This document shows positions 17,239-26,600 of a DNA stretch of 64,000 bases, piece after piece. The stretch is from NCBI GenBank assembly GCA_963422565.1, contig OY730228.1, forward strand, positions 1,364,001 through 1,428,000, in the 5' to 3' direction. Every line of letters starts with the position of its first letter. The stretch's first letter is position 1. Both the position numbers and the translations under genes were made by a program. The notes beneath the pieces were generated by a model. The model was not told the DNA's origin, searched no databases, and saw nothing but the letters and a program-made list of their open reading frames with translations. The DNA comes from G963422565 sp963422565. GTDB taxonomy: Bacteria; Pseudomonadota; Alphaproteobacteria; MPNO01.

Positions 17239-20200
17239 TCATATCTCCTGCACCGCTCGCACTCCGGCGACAGTTCCCAGCCGCTCGGAGGCCCCCGCCG
17301 GCACCGCATATCCATTGGGAAGGACGAGCTCGACCTCGCGGGTCTCTTCGGTCTCGATCACCAGCCGGACCTCCCATCGGCCCGCCGGCCACCCCGCAAC
17401 CTGTCTCCGCACCTCGTCGAGACAGGCGGAATCCGCGATCCGGACCTCGACCCCGGGATCCATCTCCGCGATCGCCTCGTCGAGGGACGCGATCCGCTCG
17501 GCCCGAAGACCGATCCCGTCCCCGTCGGACTGGATCTCCACGGTCACCAGGACCCGGCCATTGGGCACGAGCAGGTCCCGCGCGGCGCTCAAGGTCTCCG
17601 AGAACACCACCATTTCGTAATCCCCGGCGGTGTCCGTGAGCTGGACATGGGCAAACGGATTGCCCTTGGTCGAGATGCGCTCCCGACAGGCGGCGACGAT
17701 CCCCGCGAGCCGCCTGACGTCGCCCGCCACGGCGCCGGCGAGGGTGTTCGACGCGCCGACGCGAAGCCGCTTCAGACGCCCGGCATAGGCGTCCAGAGGA
17801 TGCGCCGACAGGTAGAACCCGATCGCTGCATATTCCTCGTTCAACCGTTCCATCGACGGCCAGTCGGGGACATCGGGCCGGGTCTCCGACACGGCGGTCA
17901 GACCGCCGCCCGTTCCCCCGAACAGGCTGGTCTGGCTGGTCTCGCGCTCTTCCGCCGCCGTCCGGCTGATCTTGGCGAGCCGGTCGATACTCTCGAAGAG
18001 CTGCCGCCGGTTCGGGTTCAGCGAATCGAGAGCCCCCGCGCGTACCAGATTCTCGATCTGGCGGCGGCTGCCCAACCAGCCGGAGGCACGCCGCGCCAGA
18101 TCCAGCTCGTCCTTGAACGGGCCGCCGCGTCCGCGTTCCGCGACGAGATCCGCCATGGCCTGCTCGCCGACGTTCCGGATCGCCGACAGCGCGTAACGGA
18201 TCCCCAGCGTCCCGCGGCCGTTGCGGACGGTCTCGACGGAGAACGCCGCGTCGGAGGCATTGACGTCGGGCGGCAGGAGAGGAATGTCCAGCCGCGCGAG
18301 CTCCTGCTTGAACTGGGCGAGCTTGTCGGTGTTGCCCGAATCGACCGACATCAGCGCCGCGAAAAATTCGACCGGGAAATGCGCCTTCAGCCAGGCGGTC
18401 TGGTAACCAACCAGCGCATAGGCCGCGGCGTGGGACTTGTTGAAGCCGTAGCCCGCGAACTTGTCGACCTGATCGAATATCTGCCGAGCTTTGGCCGCGT
18501 CCACGCCGCGCGCGACCGCCCCGTCGACGAATGCGCCGCGCTGCGCCCTCATCTCGGCGGGAATCTTCTTGCCCATCGCGCGGCGCAGCAGGTCAGCGGA
18601 TGCCAGGCTGAAGCCCGACAACCGCTGCGCGATCTGCATCACCTGTTCCTGATAGATGATGACCCCGAAGGTCTCGCGGAGGATGTCTTCAAGGTCGGGA
18701 TGCAGATGGTCCGGCTTCTCGCGCCCGTGCTTGCAGGCGGTGTAGCGGGGAATGTTGTCCATGGGGCCCGGTCTGTACAACGCCACCAGCGCGACAAGGT
18801 CCTCGAAACAGTCGGGCGCCATCTGGCGGAGCGCGTCCCGCATACCGGCGCTTTCCATCTGGAAGACCCCGGTCGCGTCGCCCTTCGCCAGCATCCGGTA
18901 GGTCGCGGCGTCGTCGAGAGGCAGCGAGGCGAGGCCCGGCGGCGGCTGCCTGCGGGCGATGAAGCGCAGCGCCATGTCGAGCACCGTCAGGGTCTTCAAA
19001 CCCAGGAGATCGAATTTCACGAGGCCGGCCATCTCGGTGTATTTCATCGAGAACTGCGTCGCCGGCAGCGTCGCGCGGGGATCGCGATAGAGCGGGACGG
19101 CCTCGGTCAGGGACCGATCCGAAATGACCACCCCTGCGGCATGCGTCGACGGGTGGCGGTAGAGCCCTTCGAGCTTCATCGCGATATCGAACAGCTTGGC
19201 GACCGCCTCGTCGCCATCCCGGATCTGGCGGAGCCGCGGTTCCTGCTCCAGGGCCTCGGCCAGGCTCGGCGGGTTGGCGGGCTTGAACGGGACTAGCTTG
19301 CACAGCCGGTCGACCTGCCCGTAGGGCATGCCGAGCACGCGGCCCACGTCCCGCAATGCGGCGCGCGCCTGCAGCGTGCCGAAGGTGATGATCTGCGCGA
19401 CCCGATCGACCCCGTATCTGTCGCGGATATATCCGATCACCTCGTCCCGCCTTTCCTGGCAGAAGTCGATATCGAAATCGGGCATCGAGACCCGCTCCGG
19501 GTTGAGGAACCGCTCGAACAGCAGCCCGAACCGCAAGGGATCGAGATCGGTGATGGTCAGCGCCCAGGCGACCAGGGAACCGGCCCCGGATCCGCGCCCC
19601 GGCCCGACCGGGATTCCCTCGCGCCTGGCCCATTGGACGAAGTCCGCGACGATCAGGAAGTAGCCGGAGAAGCCCATCCACGCGATCACGCCGAGCTCGT
19701 AGTCGAGCCGTTCATCATAGGCCGCGCGGTCCGCGCCGCTGCCGGCCAGACGCGCGTCCATGCCGGATCGGGCGGCGTCCCGGAGCGTATCCGCCTCCGT
19801 CTTGCCTTCCGGTACGGCGAAGCCCGGCAGGACCGGATCCGAAGGGCGCGGCATGAAAGAGCAGCGGCGGGCAACGACCAGCGTATTGTCGACGGCTTCC
19901 GGCAGATCGGCGAACAGCGCCCGCATCTCGGCGGCGCTGCGGAACCTGTGCTCGGGGGTCAGCCGCCGGCGGTCCGCATTGCCCACATGCGTTCCCTGCG
20001 CGATGCACAGCAGCGCGTCATGGGCCTCGTACATCGCCTCATCGGCGAAATGGACATCGTTCGTCGCCACGATGGGGAGGTCGTGGGCGATCGCCATTTC
20101 GATCAGATCGTCCTCGATGCGCCGTTCCGTCTCCTCCCCGTGGCGAGTCAACTCGACATAGAGGCGGCCGGGAAACGCCGCGCGCAGCCGCTGCAGCGCC

Positions 20201-20685
20201 CCGCGCGCTCTCTGGACCTGGCCGTCTGCCAACAAACGCCCCACCGATCCCGAGACCCCGCCGGTGAGCGCGATCAGCCCCTCCGCACGGGCCTCCACGT
20301 CCCCCATCGAGACCTGAGGCGCGCCGGTGCCGCTTTCGAGAAACGCCTTCGTCGCCAGGAGGACCAGATTCCGATAGCCCGCCTCGGTCTGAGCGAGCAG
20401 CAGAAGCTGTTCTTCGGTCTGCGGCCGGCGCGGGGATAGCGCATGGGCGGTGCGCATCTCGGAAGGACGGATCGAGAGCAGGCAGCCGATGATCGGCTGC
20501 ACCCCGGCGGCACGGGTCTTGACGGCGAACTCCAGCGCGCCGAACAGGTTGTTGGTGTCGGTTATGGCGAGGGCGGGCATCCTCTGGTCGGCGCAGAGTG
20601 CGACCAGATCGTCGATCTTGAGCGCTCCTTCCGAGAGCGAATAGGCGGTGTGGACCCGGAGATGAACGAAATCTGCGTGCTCCAT
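17239..20685 (-). CDS. dnaE: DNA polymerase III subunit alpha
   Basis: 1148 residues, the normal length of DnaE1. It is the replicative polymerase catalytic subunit. The N-terminal PHP domain (about 1-280) starts FVHLRVHTAYS, and the polymerase core contains GPGRGSGAGSLVAW and the catalytic PDFDIDF aspartates at about residue 400. A helix-hairpin-helix region and an OB domain (about 950-1050) complete it. It stands apart from its neighbours, with 85 bases upstream and 370 downstream. Confidence 0.97.
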   Translation of the reverse strand: MEHADFVHLRVHTAYSLSEGALKIDDLVALCADQRMPALAITDTNNLFGALEFAVKTRAAGVQPIIGCLLSIRPSEMRTAHALSPRRPQTEEQLLLLAQTEAGYRNLVLLATKAFLESGTGAPQVSMGDVEARAEGLIALTGGVSGSVGRLLADGQVQRARGALQRLRAAFPGRLYVELTRHGEETERRIEDDLIEMAIAHDLPIVATNDVHFADEAMYEAHDALLCIAQGTHVGNADRRRLTPEHRFRSAAEMRALFADLPEAVDNTLVVARRCSFMPRPSDPVLPGFAVPEGKTEADTLRDAARSGMDARLAGSGADRAAYDERLDYELGVIAWMGFSGYFLIVADFVQWARREGIPVGPGRGSGAGSLVAWALTITDLDPLRFGLLFERFLNPERVSMPDFDIDFCQERRDEVIGYIRDRYGVDRVAQIITFGTLQARAALRDVGRVLGMPYGQVDRLCKLVPFKPANPPSLAEALEQEPRLRQIRDGDEAVAKLFDIAMKLEGLYRHPSTHAAGVVISDRSLTEAVPLYRDPRATLPATQFSMKYTEMAGLVKFDLLGLKTLTVLDMALRFIARRQPPPGLASLPLDDAATYRMLAKGDATGVFQMESAGMRDALRQMAPDCFEDLVALVALYRPGPMDNIPRYTACKHGREKPDHLHPDLEDILRETFGVIIYQEQVMQIAQRLSGFSLASADLLRRAMGKKIPAEMRAQRGAFVDGAVARGVDAAKARQIFDQVDKFAGYGFNKSHAAAYALVGYQTAWLKAHFPVEFFAALMSVDSGNTDKLAQFKQELARLDIPLLPPDVNASDAAFSVETVRNGRGTLGIRYALSAIRNVGEQAMADLVAERGRGGPFKDELDLARRASGWLGSRRQIENLVRAGALDSLNPNRRQLFESIDRLAKISRTAAEERETSQTSLFGGTGGGLTAVSETRPDVPDWPSMERLNEEYAAIGFYLSAHPLDAYAGRLKRLRVGASNTLAGAVAGDVRRLAGIVAACRERISTKGNPFAHVQLTDTAGDYEMVVFSETLSAARDLLVPNGRVLVTVEIQSDGDGIGLRAERIASLDEAIAEMDPGVEVRIADSACLDEVRRQVAGWPAGRWEVRLVIETEETREVELVLPNGYAVPAGASERLGTVAGVRAVQEI

Positions 20686-20770
20686 GTCGCCCGGACAATT
20701 AGCAGCTTCGCTCGAATCGGGAACTGAAGGTGGGGATAACGGCCGGCGCGGATAGCGTCCCGACGCGCAT

Positions 20771-22114
20771 CTATGCGCCCGTGGCGGGTCCGTTCAGAGG
20801 CAGTGGCTGCTCGGCGAGCATGGTCTCGGCCAGGACGCTGCGGACCTCGTTGATATCCAGCCCGTGGAGATCGATCATCTCCGCGGTCTCGGAGACGATC
20901 GCATCGATGTCCTGCATGACCTTCAGACGCTTGAACAGATCCGCCCGCGCGAGCCCCATGCTCTCGCCCACCAGCTCCATGAAATTGACCACCTCGAACG
21001 GCCAGTCCCGCTCATGCGCGCAGAGCTCGCGGTGGCAGGCGTGATAGACGCCGGCCAACACCTCGACCCCGGCATCGGCCGCCGCCTCGAGCTGGGCGGC
21101 ATGGACGCCGCGCTTATGGTCGGGCAGCACCGAGAGCGTGTTGCACATATAGCCGATGCGCGGCTGGGCGAGATCGACGAAGGACAGGCCCGGGATGGCG
21201 CGCAGGACGGTCTCTGCGGCCTCGGAGACACCCGCGACGCCCGGGTGCTCGTGGAGGCCCACCCGCTTCTCGACGGGGCCGACCATCAGGCCGCGGAGAT
21301 CCGCGAGCCGGGACGCCAGATAGAGGACGAAGGGGGTCAACGCGAAATCCGCCGGTCCGACCGCCGCCCGCGTCTCGAGGGACGCCTCGCCGAGATGCAC
21401 CTGGCAGCTCGGACACCAGGACAGCACCTGGCGGGCGCCGGTCGCCGCGAACCGGTCGACGGTGCGAAGGGACGTCGCGCCGAATTTTTCGAGATCGCCG
21501 GATGCGAACTGATGGACGCCGCAGCAGAAGGACGGCCCGCCGCGAACGACATAGCTCACATCGAGGGCGTCCAGCACGTCGAGGCAAAGCAGGACGATAT
21601 GCGGCGTCTTGAGGACGTTGCAGCCGGTATAGAAGACGATGTCGGGGTTCTCGGGTTCCGACGCGCCGAGCCCCGCCTGCCCCAACCGCGCAAGCTCGTC
21701 GGGGGCGAGCTGCAGGCGCGAGAGCACGCGGACGCCGCGGCTCATGGCGCCGAACGGGCCGGCTCCGCCGGCGCGCAGTTGGGCCGGGTCGGTCTCGGTG
21801 CGCAGCGCCGCGATCCTGGCCAGCTTGAGCATGAAGCGCGGGTTCACGCCATAGCCGCATTCGGGGATGCAGTGCCCGCTGCCGGTGCAGATTTCGGCCC
21901 AGCGCCGCGCATCTTCGGATCCCCTACCGGTCCTGAGCAGGGAGAGCACGGCCGCCGTGAGCGCCGCGCCGTCCGGGATCTCCAGCCCGGCAGGGGCCGG
22001 CATCGGACAGACTTCGGCGCAACGGCCGCAGGCGACGCAGCGCTCGAGGATGTCGGCGCGCCTGATCTCCAGCGCGCGGAGATAGTCTGCCGACCGGTCG
22101 ACCGTTTCAGCCAC
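20771..22114 (-). CDS. Fe-S oxidoreductase with N-terminal ferredoxin-like and C-terminal CCG domains
   Basis: 447 residues from a GTG that overlaps the upstream gene's stop by 8 bases, with GGGAG 9 bases before it. The first cluster motif is canonical (CVACGRCAEVCP). The second, CTGSGHCIPEC, has Ser where the second Cys of a [4Fe-4S] set should be. An HdrB/GlpC-type CCG domain follows, with YTGC, FCCG and CPSC; the second CCG copy is degraded (HEHPG, YMCN, ACHRELC). It is probably an electron-transfer partner for the monooxygenase/reductase encoded just upstream. The family is clear; the exact redox partners are inferred. Confidence 0.82.
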   Translation of the reverse strand: MAETVDRSADYLRALEIRRADILERCVACGRCAEVCPMPAPAGLEIPDGAALTAAVLSLLRTGRGSEDARRWAEICTGSGHCIPECGYGVNPRFMLKLARIAALRTETDPAQLRAGGAGPFGAMSRGVRVLSRLQLAPDELARLGQAGLGASEPENPDIVFYTGCNVLKTPHIVLLCLDVLDALDVSYVVRGGPSFCCGVHQFASGDLEKFGATSLRTVDRFAATGARQVLSWCPSCQVHLGEASLETRAAVGPADFALTPFVLYLASRLADLRGLMVGPVEKRVGLHEHPGVAGVSEAAETVLRAIPGLSFVDLAQPRIGYMCNTLSVLPDHKRGVHAAQLEAAADAGVEVLAGVYHACHRELCAHERDWPFEVVNFMELVGESMGLARADLFKRLKVMQDIDAIVSETAEMIDLHGLDINEVRSVLAETMLAEQPLPLNGPATGA

Positions 22115-24587
22115 GGCGTCGTTCTCCCGCTTCGTCCGGGGTCGGTTTAGCATGAGCCGATTCCGCCCGCGCCCCCCGGCCCGCCGCGGTCTCCGCAGCG
22201 GCGGCGCCGACGGCCGCCCCCTTGCTCTCCCACTCCTCGGCCCCCGCATCGGTGCGGAACCGTCGCGGGGATACGTGTTCGACCGGTTTGGCCGCCTCCC
22301 GCAGCTCGTCGATCGCGCCCCGTTCCCGCGCGAACTGCCGGAACGCCGCGAACTTGGCCGACAGATACTGGTTGGGCCAGGGAATCGGCTCGTAGCCGTA
22401 ATGCGCCGCCGCCTGCTGGGTGAAACAGGGGTTGTAGAGATGGGTACGGGCTAGGGCGACCAGATCGGCGCGCCCCGCCGCGACGATCGTATTGACCTGG
22501 TCCCAGGTGAAGATGTTTCCGGCGACGAGGGTCGGGATGCCGGCTTGGATGCGGATTTGCTCCGAGAACGGGGTCTGGAACATGCGCCCGTAGACCGGCT
22601 TCTCCTCGGCGGCGGTCTGGCCCGTCGAGACGTTGACCAGGTCGACGCCGTGCCGCACGAAGGCCCTGGCGATCTCGACCGCGTCCTCGCCCACGTTTCC
22701 GCCGGGGGTCCAGTCATGCGCCGATATCCGCACCGATAGCGGGCGGTCCGCCGGCCAGACATCCCTGGCCGCCTGGAGAATCTCGAGCGGGAAGCGCAGC
22801 CGGTTCTCCACGCTTCCGCCGTAGGCGTCGGTCCGGCTATTTGTGATCGGCGACAGGAAGCCGCCCAGCAGATAGCCGTGGGCGCAGTGAAGCTCCGCCA
22901 TGTCGAAGCCGGCACGGGCCGCGCGGCGGAAGGCGGCCTCGAACGCCGCACGCACGCGCGACATGTCGGCCCGGCCCATCTCGCGCGGCACCTGGGAATT
23001 GGGGAGGTAGGGGAGCGGCGACGGCGCAACGATCTCCCAGGCCTCCGCCGGGTCGAGCGGCTGATCGATTCCCTCCCAGGCGAGGCGGGTCGCGCCCTTG
23101 CGTCCAGCATGTCCGATCTGCACGCAGATCCTGGCGTTCGTGTGGCGATGCACGAACTCGACGATGCGCCGCCAGCCCGCCTCCTGCTCGTCGGACCAGA
23201 TCCCGGCGCAGCCCGGGGTGATGCGCGCCTCGGGCGCTATGCAGGCCATCTCCGTGTAGACCAGGCCGGCCCCGCCCATCGCGCGGCTCCCCAGATGCAC
23301 GTAGTGCCACTCGCCCGGCACGCCCTCCTCGGCGCAGTACTGGCACATCGGGGCGACCGCGACCCGATTGGCGAGTCGCAGCCCGCCGATGGAGATCGGG
23401 GCGAACATCGGCGGGACCGCGCGCTCCGCGAGCGCCGGGGCGCCTTCGGCATCGGCGATCTGCGCCGAGAAGCCGCGGTCGACCCGATCGACGAAGCGCC
23501 GGTCGCGGAGTCTCAGATTGTCGTAGGTGACCGCCTTCGAGCGGGACATCAGGCTGAACGCGAACTGCCAGGGCTCCATGTCCCAATAGCGCCGGACATG
23601 CTCGAACCAGGAAAGGGAAACCTCGGATGCGTGCTGCAGCCGCCCCACCTCGTCGCGGCGGTTCCCGTCATAGGTGGCCAGCGCCGCGGCGACGCCGCCA
23701 TGGGCGCGGAACTCCTCATAGAGCGCGATCGCGTCCTCCATCGCGAGCTTGGTACCCGAGCCGATGGAGAAATGCGCTGTATGCGCGGCGTCCCCCAGCA
23801 GGACCAGATTGTCGCGCACCCAGGTCTCGCAGCGGATCATCGGGAAATTTCGCCAGAGAGACCGATTGGTGACGATCGGATGGCCGTCGAGAAGGTCTCC
23901 GTAGAGCGCCGCGACATAAGCGACCGTGTCCTCCTCCGAAGCGTCGGCGAGTCCCGCCCGGCGCCACGCCTCTTCGGTCGTCTCGACGATCCAGGTGGTC
24001 ATCTCCGCGTCGTAGCGATACGCGTGCAGATTCCAGATGCCCGCCTCGTTCTCGCGAAAGTCGAAGGTGAAGGCGGACAGCGGCCGGGTGCTGCCGAGCC
24101 ACACGAACTTGTTCGGCCGCCAGTCGACGGTCGGGCGGAAATGGTCCGCGAACGCGTCGCGAACCCAGCTGTTGATGCCGTTGCAGGCGATCACGAGATC
24201 GGCGCCCGCGACCTCGTCGAGGCTCCGAATCTCGCGCTGGAAGACCATTTCGATGCCCAACTCCCGGCAGCGGTCCTGGAGCAGGAGCAGGAGTGCCCTC
24301 CGCGACATGCCACAGAACCCGTGCCCGCCCGAGGTGATCTTCTCTCCCTTGATGAAGATGTCGATATCGTCCCAATATGCGAAGCTGGCTCGGATGCGGT
24401 CGTAAGATGCGGCGTCGTAGTCGTGGAAATGGCTGAGCGTCTCGGCGGAGAAGACCACCCCGAAGCCGAACGTGTCGTCGGGCCGGTTCTGCTCGTAGAT
24501 GGTGATCCGGTGGCCCGGGTCGTGCTGCTTCATCAACAGGCTGAAATAGAGGCCCGCAGGCCCCCCGCCGATGACCTCGATCTTCAT
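22107..24587 (-). CDS. Bifunctional FAD monooxygenase / Old Yellow Enzyme-type reductase, anthraniloyl-CoA (2-aminobenzoyl-CoA) monooxygenase-like
   Basis: 826 residues in two domains. Residues 1-375 are an aromatic-hydroxylase fold with GGGPAGLYFS at the start and GDAAHTAHFSIGSGTKLA near residue 275. Residues about 390-750 are an OYE/NADH:flavin oxidoreductase barrel (FAPISIGGLRLANRVAVAPM, HCAHGYLL, NSRTDAYGGS). This architecture matches 2-aminobenzoyl-CoA monooxygenase/reductase and salicylyl-CoA 5-hydroxylase proteins. An Ala-rich tail of about 50 residues follows. No CoA ligase is in the window, so the substrate is inferred from architecture alone. It forms an operon with the Fe-S protein. 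Confidence 0.85.
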   Translation of the reverse strand: MKIEVIGGGPAGLYFSLLMKQHDPGHRITIYEQNRPDDTFGFGVVFSAETLSHFHDYDAASYDRIRASFAYWDDIDIFIKGEKITSGGHGFCGMSRRALLLLLQDRCRELGIEMVFQREIRSLDEVAGADLVIACNGINSWVRDAFADHFRPTVDWRPNKFVWLGSTRPLSAFTFDFRENEAGIWNLHAYRYDAEMTTWIVETTEEAWRRAGLADASEEDTVAYVAALYGDLLDGHPIVTNRSLWRNFPMIRCETWVRDNLVLLGDAAHTAHFSIGSGTKLAMEDAIALYEEFRAHGGVAAALATYDGNRRDEVGRLQHASEVSLSWFEHVRRYWDMEPWQFAFSLMSRSKAVTYDNLRLRDRRFVDRVDRGFSAQIADAEGAPALAERAVPPMFAPISIGGLRLANRVAVAPMCQYCAEEGVPGEWHYVHLGSRAMGGAGLVYTEMACIAPEARITPGCAGIWSDEQEAGWRRIVEFVHRHTNARICVQIGHAGRKGATRLAWEGIDQPLDPAEAWEIVAPSPLPYLPNSQVPREMGRADMSRVRAAFEAAFRRAARAGFDMAELHCAHGYLLGGFLSPITNSRTDAYGGSVENRLRFPLEILQAARDVWPADRPLSVRISAHDWTPGGNVGEDAVEIARAFVRHGVDLVNVSTGQTAAEEKPVYGRMFQTPFSEQIRIQAGIPTLVAGNIFTWDQVNTIVAAGRADLVALARTHLYNPCFTQQAAAHYGYEPIPWPNQYLSAKFAAFRQFARERGAIDELREAAKPVEHVSPRRFRTDAGAEEWESKGAAVGAAAAETAAGRGARAESAHAKPTPDEAGERRRG

Positions 24588-24633
24588 GCCGTGCCTCGCC
24601 CGCTGCGGTCTCCGTAGGGTTCGGGACGGCGTC

Positions 24634-24663
24634 AGGCTAGGATCAAACCGATGAGTCCGTCAA
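24634..24663 (-). promoter_or_regulatory. Promoter of the monooxygenase / Fe-S operon
   Basis: On the minus strand, TTGACG (five of six consensus bases) is followed after 18 bases by TAGCCT. This leaves a leader of about 40 bases to the ATG at 24587. The first four bases of the -35 element lie inside the palindrome 24660-24672. Confidence 0.55.
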
Positions 24664-24672
24664 ATTATTTGA
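24660..24672. promoter_or_regulatory. Perfect 13-base palindrome, probable repressor operator
   Basis: TCAAATTATTTGA is perfectly symmetric around its central base and stands out in GC-rich DNA. It covers part of the -35 of the monooxygenase operon and lies 58 bases before dcd. Size and sequence resemble MarR-family operators for aromatic acid or acyl-CoA sensing; no such regulator is encoded in the window. Confidence 0.6.
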
Positions 24673-24730
24673 AGCCTAAAGAATCTACGCCTCCGTCCCG
24701 GGGAGGCCGCGGCGCGGTGCTCGGCCGCCG

Positions 24731-25882
24731 ATGAGCCGCCGCGGCAGCGCTCCGCGAGCCGACGAGCCGCCCTCGACCGGCGGCCGGTCGGGGATCCTGC
24801 CGGCGCAGTGCATCCGGGCGCTGATCGACGATAGGGATATCTCGGCCTCGGAGGAGATCGGAGACGACCAAATACAGCCGGCGAGCCTCGATCTCCGGCT
24901 GGGACGCACGGCCTACCGGATTCGCGCGAGCTTTCTGCCCGGCGACGCGACCCGCGTCGAGGACAAGATCCGCGCCTTCGAGATGCACCGGATCGATCTC
25001 TCGAAGGGCGCCGTCCTCGAGCGCGGCTGCGTCTATATCGTACCGCTGTGCGAGCGCCTTGCGCTGCCCCCGGCACTATCGGCCATCGCCAACCCGAAGA
25101 GCTCGATCGGCCGCCTGGACGTCTTCACGCGCGTGATCGCCGACGGCACGCGACAGTTCAACGTCATCGCAGACGGCTATCGAGGGCCGCTCTACGCCGA
25201 GATCGCGCCCCGCACATTCTCGATCCTGGTGCGGCGGGGAAGCCGGCTCAACCAGATGCGGCTGCGGGTCGGCGCGGCCGCTCCGGTCGATCTGCGACCG
25301 CTTCACGAACAGGTCGGGCTGGTCGATCGGGCGCTCGCGCTGGACGGTCGGAACGGGCTGCTGGTCAGGCTGGATCTCGACGGAGATCCCGAGAACGGGC
25401 CGATCGGCTACCGCGCCCGGCAGAACGGCGGCGTCATCGATGTCGACTGCATCGCCCATTACGACCCGCTCGACTTCTGGGAACCGATCCGTACCCGCGG
25501 TGGCGGCATCATCTTGAACCCCGACGACTTCCACATCCTCTCCACCCGCGAATCGATCACGGTGCCACCCGACCACGCCGCCGAGATGATCGCCTACGAT
25601 ACCCAGATGGGCGAGTTCCGCGTCCACTATGCCGGCTTCTTCGATCCCGGCTTCGGCCATGTCGGCACCGGCGGCCACGGGAGCAGAGCCGTGCTCGAGG
25701 TCCGCTCCCACGACGTGCCGTTTCTCCTCGAGCACGAGCAGATCATCGGCAGGCTGCGCTATGAGCGGTTGCTCGCGCGGCCCGACCGCGTCTACGGCCC
25801 GGCGATCGGTTCCGCCTATCAGGGCCAGGGGCTGGCGCTCTCCAAACAGTTCGGGAGCTGGCCGCCCTGCCCTGGGGCTTGA
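24731..25882 (+). CDS. dcd: 2'-deoxycytidine 5'-triphosphate deaminase, two-domain alphaproteobacterial form
   Basis: 383 residues, about twice the classical 190-residue dCTP deaminase. Two dUTPase-like folds occur in tandem. The first carries the NPKSSIGRLDVFTRV active-site region (about 118-132); the second has AYDTQMGEFRVHYAGFFDPGFG (about 285-306), typical of the catalytic loops. It converts dCTP to dUTP on the route to dTMP. It is divergent from the monooxygenase operon and shares its intergenic region. Confidence 0.92.
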   Translation: MSRRGSAPRADEPPSTGGRSGILPAQCIRALIDDRDISASEEIGDDQIQPASLDLRLGRTAYRIRASFLPGDATRVEDKIRAFEMHRIDLSKGAVLERGCVYIVPLCERLALPPALSAIANPKSSIGRLDVFTRVIADGTRQFNVIADGYRGPLYAEIAPRTFSILVRRGSRLNQMRLRVGAAAPVDLRPLHEQVGLVDRALALDGRNGLLVRLDLDGDPENGPIGYRARQNGGVIDVDCIAHYDPLDFWEPIRTRGGGIILNPDDFHILSTRESITVPPDHAAEMIAYDTQMGEFRVHYAGFFDPGFGHVGTGGHGSRAVLEVRSHDVPFLLEHEQIIGRLRYERLLARPDRVYGPAIGSAYQGQGLALSKQFGSWPPCPGA

Positions 25883-25898
25883 CCCCGGAACCGGCCGG

Positions 25899-26600
25899 TC
25901 AGACGCCGAGATAAAGATGCTGGATGTCCTCGTCGGCGGTCAGCGCACGCGAATCCCCCTGCCAGACCACGCGTCCGCGCTCGACGATATAGTGGCGATC
26001 GCCGATCCGGGTCAGGGCTTCGACCGACTTGTCGATGACCAGGATCGCCTGGCCTTCCGCCTTCAGGCTCGCGAGACAGGTCCAGATTTCGGCGCGGACC
26101 AGTGGGGCGAGGCCTTCGGTCGCCTCGTCGAGGATCAGCAGCTTGGGATTGGTGGTCAGCGCCCGGCCGATCGCCAGCATCTGTTGCTCACCGCCGGAGA
26201 GTTGGTTGCCCATGTTGTTCGCGCGTTCGGCGAGGGCGGGAAACAGGGCGAACACCCGGTCCACGGTCCACGGGTCCGCGCTGCCCGAGCGGTTCGCTGC
26301 AGTCGCCACCAGATTCTCGCGAACGGTGAGGTTCGGAAAGATCTGGCGCCCCTCCGGGACCAGACCCAACCCCTGCTGACCGATCCGATGGGACGGGCTC
26401 CCGCGCAGCTCCCGGTCCTCGAAGCGAATCGACCCCGCCCTGGTCGGGATCAGCCCCATGACCGAGCGGATGGTCGTGGTCTTGCCCATGCCGTTTCGCC
26501 CCATCAGCGTCACCACCTCGCCGGGGCCGACATCGAACGCCATACCGAACAGGACCTGGGACTGCCCGTAGGCGGTCTCGAGTCCGCGCACCTCAAGCAA
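25899..26600 (-). CDS. livF: Branched-chain-type ABC transporter ATP-binding protein LivF
   Basis: 233 residues from a TTG overlapping the livG stop by 8 bases. Walker A is GRNGMGKTT, the signature is LSGGEQQMLAIGRAL, and Walker B ends LLILDEATEG, the latter characteristic of the LivF branch. It energises the transporter encoded upstream. Confidence 0.94.
   Translation of the reverse strand: MLEVRGLETAYGQSQVLFGMAFDVGPGEVVTLMGRNGMGKTTTIRSVMGLIPTRAGSIRFEDRELRGSPSHRIGQQGLGLVPEGRQIFPNLTVRENLVATAANRSGSADPWTVDRVFALFPALAERANNMGNQLSGGEQQMLAIGRALTTNPKLLILDEATEGLAPLVRAEIWTCLASLKAEGQAILVIDKSVEALTRIGDRHYIVERGRVVWQGDSRALTADEDIQHLYLGV

Noticed and set aside
17647..19296. Long plus-strand frame opposite dnaE
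   Set aside because: Same antisense artefact; the dnaE frame shows polymerase motifs throughout.
22878..24617. Long plus-strand frame opposite the monooxygenase/reductase gene
   Set aside because: No recognisable domain, and residues mirror the codon bias of the real gene.
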